64,000 nucleotides of DNA. It comes from Rhexocercosporidium sp. MPI-PUGE-AT-0058 (Eukaryota > Ascomycota > Leotiomycetes > Helotiales). The translations under genes were made by a program, and so were the position numbers. Shown here in pieces: positions 55,777 to 64,000 of the stretch. The stretch is taken from assembly GCA_020746875.1 (NCBI GenBank), contig JAGTJL010000021.1, positions 434,001-498,000 on the forward strand, in the 5' to 3' direction. The notes under the pieces are model-generated. The model made no database searches. It was given only the letters and a program-made list of their open reading frames with translations, and was not told the origin of the DNA. Position 1 is the first letter of the stretch; every line of letters begins with the position of its first letter.

Positions 55777-56875
55777 GTTTTCGGTGACGGTCGAGGATTT
55801 GAAAGAGAGAAAGTTCAAAGAGATAATGGGATTAGAAGACTACTTTCCAGAAGTAGGGATGTGAAGAAGTGAGTGAGATGTGATTAGAATTAAAAATGCT
55901 GAAGTCGAGAAGAGAATGTGTGGATGTGGGAGAGAAATGAAAGGAAGCCGGCCTTGTAGAACAAAAGAAGAGAAGAAGAAGGAGGAGGAAGAGGAGAAGA
56001 AACCGGACGGGAGGGGGGTTCTATACTTGTATATTCTTCCGGTCTGGGAACAATATGAGATGGTCTGTTATGGGATGGCATCTTGCAGTTGGTATCCTCG
56101 TCTCCAGAGATCTTTTGGATTTCTGTTACCGCAAGGGATAAGGCTCGAGGGAATAATGCAATGCAATGCATAACAGCCATGGCGTTGCTTGATAATGCTT
56201 GCGCCCGCCCAATTCATCCATTCTCACAGCCCGTGAGGCTACACGTGAGGGAGCCAAGACCATGCGTTTCCTATCTTACCCCAGCGTTAATGGCACTTCA
56301 AACCCTCGATTGGCAGGAAAAGTCACACGCACACCTGCCATCTGATACTCTCTCCCTTCCTCCTCCGACCCGAGCATGGGATGACAGGTGCCGACCGACA
56401 ATCAGGGGTTAAGCGAGGGCGTTCGGGCCGCCTGATTGGATGGGTAAGTATCTTCCCGGACGAACACACGGTCGATGAAGCAGTTTAAGCTTAGGAACTG
56501 AGTTTAAGCTTAATGCGATGACTGAGTGCCGTTCATGCTATGATTTGGGTGTTGTGGCGGTGGCACCCGAGTATGGAGTACAGACGTGCGTGCGTGCGTG
56601 CGTGCGTGCTGTGGTCAGGTAGTGGTGGATGGGCTCTGACATGTTGCTCGATCGGATGATTAATTTGGAAGCAATGGAGGAAGAGAATGAGAGAAGGCCA
56701 AGGATTAAATTTAAAATGAAAAGGATATGGTTTTGTTTGGAAGTGAAACTCTACGGGAGGTTAATTGAGAGGGTTATGATATTTTCTTTATTCTTGCTAC
56801 ATTGAATCGGGCTTGATTTGTGAACTTACTAGAACTCTTCATCTAATGTGAAATTTATATTTCGAGTTGTAAATC
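55777..56875. other. Intergenic with a GTGC microsatellite
   Basis: Promoter of the Asn-rich gene (left) and 3' end of the epoxide hydrolase gene (right). It holds the (CGTG)n tract at 56585-56609. No supported coding frame. Confidence 0.55.
56585..56609 (+). repeat. CGTG tetranucleotide microsatellite, six units
   Basis: CGTGCGTGCGTGCGTGCGTG continues to 56609 in an intergenic region. A simple tandem repeat, likely variable in length between strains. Confidence 0.9.
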
Positions 56876-58112
56876 TCAATGAGAAATGAAATCTACTTTG
56901 ATATCTCGCAAGAACTTAGACACAAGCTCAATAACCCTCTGGGGCTGTTCCTGCTGCACCCAATGTCCAGCACCATCTACTAGTTCAAGTCCCCTCGACT
57001 GACTACACACCTTATCCAGCTTCTCCACGACGCCAGGTTCTTGATACGTGCCCCAATCCTGCTTCCCCGAGATGAAGAGTGCTGGGACATCGATCTTCTT
57101 ACCTGCGAATAGCTCGACGTCTTTCATGTTCTCTGGATCGATAGAGACGCGGTACCAGTTGAGCCCACCTTGGAAACCATTCCGGCTCCATTCTTGGACG
57201 TAGATTGCTAACTCGTCGTCGGGGAGCCAGCGAGAACTCGATGCGGAAACCGTGGAGGGATCCTCGTCTGCCATGGAAAGTTGAACTGATTTGCGCATAC
57301 CTGCATCAAGAGGCATCACGTAATAGTAGGGTAGTTTGGCTAATTCGCTGGCTTCCCAGGCTTTCAGCGGTTTTGGATCATTGCCTTTCCAATCCGCGCT
57401 TTTGAGATGAAAGTATCCTCGCAGGAAATCATGAAGTCCTGTCTTGGGATTGTCCATCTCTGCAGCTGCGGGCTCAGTTGAGTAGTACCACTTGTAATGT
57501 TTCCGTGAGTGGGGAAGCTCTGCTAATGCTTTATGAACGTCTTCTTTCTCGGCTGGTTTGGTAGGGTTGGAAATCGTGTTGAAGGGGAGAGAGGGAGATC
57601 CTTTGAATGGATGCGACATGGTTATGACACTGTGATGGGTAAGTATAGGTACATACATGTGTGCGTGGTGTGGATGTGAGGGATGGAACGTACGATTTGA
57701 ATATATCCGGTCGCATCAACGCACACATCGAAGCTCCCACTGCACCGAAATCATGACCGATTACGCAAGCTACATCTTTGTATCCTAAAGCATTGACGAA
57801 TATGACAGCATCTCGTACGAGGCGCGTGAACGTGAATGTGTTGAGGTCCACAGATGAGAAGTCGCGGGCGTCCCAGCCTGTTGTTCGTCCGTATCCTCGT
57901 TGATCGTAGGCTACGACATGGTAGCCTTCATTGGCGATGGATGGCATGATCTTGCGCCATGAGTAGGCCAGTTCGGGGAAGCCATGGAGACAGAGAATGA
58001 GGGGTTTGGTGGGTTCGCCGGCGCTGAGGAAGTGGTATGTTAGGTCATGGGAGGGGAGGTAGGATTCTGTTATTCCTGACGGGAGAGGAAGTGGTGGGAA
58101 TGAATCTGCCAT
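56876..58112 (-). CDS. Soluble epoxide hydrolase-like alpha/beta hydrolase
   Basis: Exon 1 is 57694-58112 and exon 2 is 56876-57629; the 64 bp intron (GTACGT...CACAG, phase 2) gives 390 aa. Oxyanion motif 'LHGFPELAYSW' (HGFPE at 43-47), nucleophile elbow 'VIGHDFGAVGA' (D121), late acid in 'ISGKQDWGTYQ' (Asp near 325) and catalytic His in 'DGAGHWVQQEQP' (H362). A cap domain lies between 'FKGSPSLPF' and 'NWYRVSI' with Tyr residues suited to polarise an epoxide. Together these match the soluble/microbial epoxide hydrolase clan, which opens epoxides to diols with water. A cytosolic detoxification or metabolite role is possible. No signal peptide. Confidence 0.92.
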
Positions 58113-60042
58113 TCTGTGTATGTTAGTTGTTTAGGAGGGTTAAGGTGTAGCAATTGGATCTGTGTAGCTGCAGATTCCGAGGTCACTGGGAGTGTGTTGT
58201 GCCATTGTGGTGGAATCTGGGGAAGAGGGGAGGGGAGGGGAGGGGGATAGTGGATTGGTTGACATCACCAGCACCCGGCAGTTGAAGCGCAGACTCGACC
58301 GACGCCGTGGCCTTGGCGGCACGTGCTTGAAATATGACAACCTGTAGTGGCTTGCAATTGAGAATTGATTGAGCCCGCATTGATCTAGAGATAGGGTCAT
58401 TGTACTTGTGCGTGTGTGTTTGTTGATATTTATGAAGCTATTCCCAAATTCGTACCTGCTTGATTCAATCTCGTCTCGATCGGAAATTACCCCACGGCAA
58501 CAGCTGATTCGTGCAGTCCGCTGTATTGCGAGGTTGTACTGTACCTACGTCATCGCAAGTGTGGCTGTGTCTCCCCGATCGAGAGGATGCACCCGCCCCA
58601 CCAAAAATCTTTCTTTTCCTTTTCCTCTCTCGTCCTCTGTCTGTTCCCTGCTCAAAAGTCTTCTCTCTCCCAAAGCGAGATGGAAGCCGCAGAATGGATC
58701 TGGATCATCCGAGGCTATCTTGGAAAGTCAGACTGCTTTGGGTGATGACGAGCCGGGATGTGGAGGGAGGGCCCCTCTCCTGCCTGGTACAAGCAAGTAC
58801 TGTACAAGTAAGATTTGAGATCGAGAGGCTAAAACGCCTGTGTAAATTATCACCGTGCTAGATTAGAAGCAAATGGGTACAGGACCAAGAAATCAGAAAC
58901 CTTGGGTAGCTTCAGAGAGTTGATTTGAGGCTGACCTCAGCTGAGTTGTCGAGTTGTTTTGTTTTGTTTACAAGGACGGACCATCCTTTGCGTACAGTAA
59001 TCTCGACGTGGCCGAGTAAGCTAACTGCTTCCTGATACTTCTGTTATGTACTGACCAATCCAAGACGTCCAGCAAGGCAAGCTCGGAGTTGCCAATTCTA
59101 TGAGGGCCTTGCTCTGGAGCTGTGCTATGAAAGATGTGCTACAGTCTGGCTATACTATACTCCGATAGATATGCTTTGGCCCATGACCTGCCGAAGATTT
59201 TCACCAAGACGAGCAGAATATACTTTTCCTTCTTGCAAGACTTTTGCCTATCGCGATCCTCCTCCTTCCCAGCAAAAAACCGGTATGTATTTAGCTGCTA
59301 GCTGGATTCGTGTAGATGCGCTGATGGTATCGTCGTAGTGCAGTATAGTTGGGTTGTAGTAGTGCATAGTGCACCTAAAGGTAGCGTAGTGTGAATCGAT
59401 GAGCCAGAGCATCAAATCAAATCAAAGCAAACTAAGCAACCACCATCCGGCCGGACCATGATATCAAGTCCAGTCAAGTTAAGCAGTAGTCCAACAGTAG
59501 TCCAGCCGGCGCTCTTTCACATGAAATGAAACATCGAACGCCCTCAGACAAAACCTGGTTCTTCCGCTGGTCCCAGCCAAACATCAACAAGCTCATTTCC
59601 TTCCTCTCACATTCCTCCCTCTCTCATCAACAACTCCAATTCGACATCCCTTTCTCCCATCTCCCATCACCCAGATTCACATTTACATTTCCCGTCCCGC
59701 GGTCTACGATCCAGACCGTCGATCGATCCCGCAACAAACCAAATCTACCTTTGCCGGGATCACAGCCAAGCCGCTCTCACCCTCGCCCTCCCTTACACAA
59801 ACCACGCCTCACCAGTCAAAATCCCAGTTGCCTTCGCTTCGGCCTCCACTCATCGTTGTCCGGGAGCTGCGCCCATCGTCATATCACGAAACGGAGGAAG
59901 CTCTACTACTACCTCTCTTCTCCGGTGGAAACAATCACGTCCTCACCACAACACAAGCTATCCTTCGCTCTTTTCGATGCGATAGTATCCTCATTAGCCC
60001 TCAGTTGGCAGAGGTAGATAGGCAGTGCGCCGACGACAAGAT
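58113..60042. other. Divergent intergenic region of 1.9 kb
   Basis: It holds the promoter of the epoxide hydrolase (left) and of the long disordered protein (right). GGGGA/AGGGG units repeat at 58219-58247. The long C/T-rich stretch from about 59560 to 59900 (CCTTCCTCTCACATTCCTCCCTC...) looks like the promoter/leader CT-tract of a highly transcribed fungal gene. No gene is supported; frames such as 59526-60017 lie wholly in this leader. Confidence 0.5.
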
Positions 60043-63000
60043 ATGTTTGGGAACAAGAACAAGAGGAGACGAGCCGCCTCGAATCCGGTACGTCCATGGC
60101 CCCAGCTCAGCTTTTGCTGCTGCTGATTCCCATCGTTCCCGATCGTGGAATTCAACGTCGCGCCAGCTCTTCGCATTGGTCTCCCAGCAAAATGCATCTG
60201 AGCAGCAACTGTCACAAATATATTGAAGCGAAACATCTACTGACACATCCATCAATAGCCCCTAAATGGAACGAACGCCAATCCTTCCGCGGCGACCGCT
60301 GCAGCGCAGGCCTTCTTGAAGAACCAGGCTTCCAATGCATCCCTCTCATCCGCCGCAGCGGCTGCTGCACTACGATCCAGACCTACGACTCCCACGAGCG
60401 TCGCGGATGTACAGACCAAACGGACTCTCCGGAGGAGTGGTTCGACATCGTCAGTGGGAAGCTCGGTCGCAGGATCATCGAAAGGACAATCCCGGCCACA
60501 ACTGGAACGGAGAGGGAGCTCTTCGTCGATGAGCGAACGAACATTTCGAGATCCATCGCCCTCACAACCAGTACCCAGTGCAGCTGATGCGCCACCGGTC
60601 CCGGCCATTCCCAAGAACCTACCACAGGCGCCGACAATACCGCAGAAGTCGCATCGACGAGCAGCAAGTCTGGAAGCGCCGCCAATGAGAGGAGCATCTC
60701 CCCCTCCGAACAAGGCCACCGGACGAGGATCCAGCCTAAGCGGAATGCCACAACAACCTCCCAGGAGAATGGGCCAGAGGATGTCCAACTTGGCGAGCGT
60801 GCAAGAATCTGATAGACCAGCAAGTAGAGGGTCCGTTAATTTCTCATTGCCTACTGGTTCTAGGCCGACCTCACCTATGGCACACAGAAGGCTAACATCT
60901 CCGTCACCTCAAAGGGCAAATATTGCAAGAATTGTTTCTCCTACTAACCAGAATCTGATCTATGACCCAAACACCAGAAGTTTCCTCCCAGAAGCAGAGA
61001 TATTGGCAATTGAGCAGAGGATCAATGGTGTATCTCAGCAACCAGTCAAGAAGAAGAAGCGACCTCCACAGGCAGCAGGAACACATTTGGCAGAGGGTAC
61101 TTCTGGGGGAAGGCCGAAGGGCACATTTATTGATGCGATGGAAGCTGCAGAAAGACAAACGGCCATCGAACAGCCTGCCTCGGTCCCACAACCAGCTCCC
61201 GCATCTATACCGGCGCCGGTTCAAGCGCCTGAGCCGGAACCTGTGGCTGCTGCACCGCCAAAAAGGAAGAAAAAGAAGAAGGTGGTCATGAGCGATTCAG
61301 AAAGCGATCAGGCATCCTATGTTCCAAACTCTTCCGATAACGACAGCGACTTCAGCACACAACCCTTCAATACCCGGGCGGGAGCAATTTTGGCAAAGAA
61401 GCCTTCAATCGTACGAGAGGACAAGGAGAGGGAAGAGAAGGAAGATGATACACCTACGAGGCTACAAAATCTTGCGCCGCTGGATACTACTCTTGAACCA
61501 AGACAGGCTTCGCCATCACCGCTACCTCGTTCGATCGCTGGGAGAGGACATGGTCGTGGACAAGCTTCGGCATCTGCGGCCTTCGCTCAAGGGAGACAGC
61601 AGGCAAGATCTGCAAGTCAGCCTGCCCCGAACCAAAACTCTCCTACCACCACGGATGGGGTTGGACTGGTTACAAGGGACAGTGTTCGAGGGGGTAGAGT
61701 GCAATCTGTTAGTCCCATGCGGACGACCCATTTTGCTACAAGTCCCGAGAATCTTGTGGTAAAGCACCAGCCTCCTGCTCGCTCAATATCTCCTCGAAAA
61801 TCTGCCATGAAACATTCCAACTCCCCCCGAGGGCCTTCCCCAGTCGAGGGATTGGCAGCGGCCAACGAGTCAAATTTGAGTGAGGCGTCGAATGGCTCAG
61901 CCGTAGCCACTGAAGGCTTTGCGCCTAGGAAGAAGGCGAACAGAGTCAGTTTCGACGAGACGAACGTTGTTGTTGGTCAAGCAGCAACTCCTGTCGCTTC
62001 AGATTCACCAGTTGTTCTCAGCCCCCAGACAAAATCGAAATGGTTCAGTATCGGCCGTGGGAAGAAGAAGGAGACCGCGATTATGGACGATGACGAGGTC
62101 ATGAAGCCGCGACCTGCGTTACCTTCATTCGGTAGCGTTCGAGATAAGAAACCTTCCCGCGAGATCGAGGAGCGCCCCCTAGTCAAGCCATCAGATCCGT
62201 CCGCGCACAAATTACCCCCAGCTTCTCCGCCACTCTTCACTTCACCTACTGGCGAGGTCATTGAGAATCCATTCGGACAGTCAAACGATCACATCGTAGG
62301 TAGTGTCATTGCCCAAGACGCGGCTTCCAAGAACGCTGCAAACATCTCGAAATCTCGAGAGCCATTACCTCCTCAGGTTACTACAGTTGAAGGCAGCGGC
62401 TATACATCCGACAGCGATAGCAGTCTCTACAGCGTGGAGAATCGGAAGTCAGATATCGGTGTGGCCCGAGCCAACAGTGTCAAACATGGTCCTGATGATG
62501 GTGACGCAGATACATACAGAGCACTGGCATCGCCATTGTCACATGAAATCGAGACTCGGACTGAAAAGGGCGAGCACGAGGCTATGAATGGATCGGATGT
62601 TCCAGAGATCACCGTCTTTCAGGCAACTCCGACTATCGCCAGTACAGAGTCCAAGGGAGAATGGCCAGATATACCAGGTTCTTGGGCAAAGTCGAGTTCC
62701 GATTCCGATAATCAAGAACAGGATGAGACCGATGTTGCAATTGTCAAGCACCACGCCACTGAGCCAACACTCGCTGAGCAGGGTATCACCGAACCAGATC
62801 AAGAAACCCCCCGCGCCGGATCGCCTGTATTAGGTGAGATTGCCTCGCACAATTCTGTCATACTTGAAGAGCCGGAGGAATCGGATGCAAGTATCTATAG
62901 CGATGCAGCCGAAGATTTTTCTGATGCTGAAGGCAATGGATATTTATCTCTGGATGCTGTTGTTGACACGCCGGTGATCAACACCAATATTCCTGGATTG

Positions 63001-64000
63001 GCGATCTCAACTCCTCCCGATAGTCCTACAACCAAGGTTACGAAAGAAAAAGCGTACAAAAGGTCGAAATTGTCAAGAAAGTCTAGTGAGCCAGATATGG
63101 ATGAGGGTTGGGACAAAGTACAGGCCTATTGGAGTACACTCTCCGCCGATAAGAAGCGTCAATTGGAACAAGAAGCTCGTGAAGAGGCGGAGGGTTCGGA
63201 TACTGAGGTTGAGGTAAAGCCAACTCCCAAACCCAAAAAGAAAAAGAAGGTGGCAGTCAAAACGCCCGTTGAACAAGAGTCCCAACATCAGCAAATACTC
63301 AGCAACGAGAGGACGTACATGATACAACCCGGTGCGAAAGCTGGTCAAAATGGTCATGCTCCGATGAAATCTTCAATGCGCGCCCAACCTGAAAGCAACG
63401 ACCCAGAAACTCACATTCGAAAGTCAATGCGGGGACCAGGTTCAATGCGAGGTTCTTTGCGTGCTGACGAGCCCAAGGGATCATTGCAGAAGAAATATCG
63501 ACCAATGTCGGTCCCTACTGAAGCCGGGCCAGACCCTGCGGAGGTCAAGAAGCATGTTCGAAATCTCTCAGCAGCCAGCGCAGCAGCTGCTCAGGGCGCT
63601 GCGAAGCGAGATATGGCACCACCAGCACTAGCTCTTCGCAGAAAGGGCTCAGGAGATAGCGACACCAGCTTCAAGCGTGCTAAACGGGGAAATGAGATTC
63701 CAAGCTTCAGAAGTTCAATGCGTAGATCTACCGAGAGTAATGCGGCGCCAAGGCCACAGTCGCCAGCTCAGTCAAGTCGATTCAGTCTCCGTTCTCTGTC
63801 TCCATCTGGATCGACCTTCCGTCGGCCTTTCAACAGTGGTGCTGCACCCCAAGTCAATTTGTCTGAGACGCACATGCGTCACTCCATGCGTAGTTCCTAT
63901 GACACGACACCATCGATGAGAAACAAGCCGCCAGGAAAGAAGACTGGTGGATTTGGACGTTCAGCGCCTCAGAAAACGAAGCAGAAGTCAGCTCGAAGAC
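60043..64000 (+). CDS. Very long disordered Ser/Pro/Lys-rich protein, 5' part (runs past window end)
   Basis: Exon 1 is 60043-60087 ('MFGNKNKRRRAASNP'). The intron at 60088-60258 (171 bp, GTACGT...CAATAG, branch CTGAC) leads to exon 2, open from 60259 to the window end, giving more than 1,260 residues. There is no stop in this frame through 64000. After an Ala-rich start ('NPSAATAAAQAFLKNQ') come many Ser/Pro phospho-site words ('RRSGSTSS', 'RRGSSSS', 'SPSPQRANIARIVSP'), 'LIYDPNTRSFLPEAEILAIEQ', several Lys patches (PKRKKKKKVV, PKPKKKKKVA), an 'RKKANRVSFDET' segment carrying a PP1-docking RVxF word, an acidic stretch ('EEPEESDASIYSDAAEDF') and 'DEGWDKVQAYWSTLSADKK'. Near the end 'SSMR', 'KSMRGPGSMRGSLR' and 'HSMRSS' recur. 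No enzyme domain. It resembles fungus-specific scaffold proteins; I cannot name it. Confidence 0.8.

Noticed and set aside
60252..60788. 178-codon minus-strand frame
   Set aside because: Antisense to the long disordered protein; it has Cys/Gly/Arg composition with no domain.
1..64000. Secondary-metabolite cluster
   Set aside because: The PLP enzyme, MFS, MDR and epoxide hydrolase are tens of kb apart, and no PKS, NRPS, terpene or DMAT backbone gene is present.
1..64000. CRISPR arrays, bacterial operons, riboswitches, rRNA
   Set aside because: None seen; spliceosomal introns and gene families show a eukaryotic nuclear contig.

Overview
The window reads as nuclear DNA of a filamentous ascomycete (Pezizomycotina). 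Genes lie on both strands without operons, and most are broken by introns of about 48-120 bp with GTRNGT-type donors, CTAAC or CTGAC branch sites and YAG acceptors. The families are typical of such fungi: CFEM/PTH11-type receptor, three Zn2Cys6 regulators, 2EXR and F-box proteins, a But2-domain wall protein, and CBM1-tailed glycoside hydrolases. The protein flavour suggests Leotiomycetes (Helotiales), but that is a guess. Gene models were built by hand, joining exons by frame and splice signals. Product names come from recognised motifs, not from database searches.

Layout. 0-5.4 kb: 3' part of a WD40-like gene (+), a PLP-dependent class V aminotransferase of the Egt2/LolT type (+), and a small acidic protein with an internal repeat (-). 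7.5-11.7 kb: a 14-TM MFS transporter of the vacuolar amino-acid type and a mercuric-reductase-like flavoprotein disulfide reductase, both (-). 11.7-16.0 kb: gene desert. 16.0-19.7 kb: a CFEM-domain seven-TM receptor (+) convergent with a Zn2Cys6 regulator (-). 21.0-23.4 kb: a DJ-1/PfpI protein (+) and an AlkB-like 2OG-Fe(II) dioxygenase (-). 24.8-27.6 kb: a But2-domain secreted protein (+) and a 2EXR gene broken by one in-frame stop (-). 28.6-32.2 kb: a giant multi-pass GT2-like membrane protein (-) whose catalytic motifs look altered. 33.4-37.6 kb: an F-box protein and a second Zn2Cys6 regulator (+).

37.6-45.2 kb is an accessory, partly decayed stretch. It holds degenerate repeats, a 3'-5' exonuclease gene lacking its last catalytic Asp, and a Tc1/mariner element whose transposase has six nonsense codons, all explainable by CpA-to-TpA (RIP-type) changes. 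Remnants of other genes follow.

45.2-52.6 kb is a small plant-cell-wall-degradation group: a GH43-CBM6-CBM1 enzyme (-) and a GH27-CBM1 alpha-galactosidase (+) share a 1.37 kb divergent promoter, followed by a third Zn2Cys6 regulator (+). The shared promoter carries three diverged copies of a ~45 bp element, each joining a CCCCGC block (CreA-type site on the other strand) to a GATGCGCCCCAAT block. This is the most interesting non-coding signal I found.

52.8-64.0 kb: an MDR-family oxidoreductase (+), an Asn-rich CxxC protein with a hydrophobic tail (-), an epoxide hydrolase (-), and the 5' part (more than 1,260 codons) of a very long disordered Ser/Pro/Lys-rich protein (+) that runs off the window.
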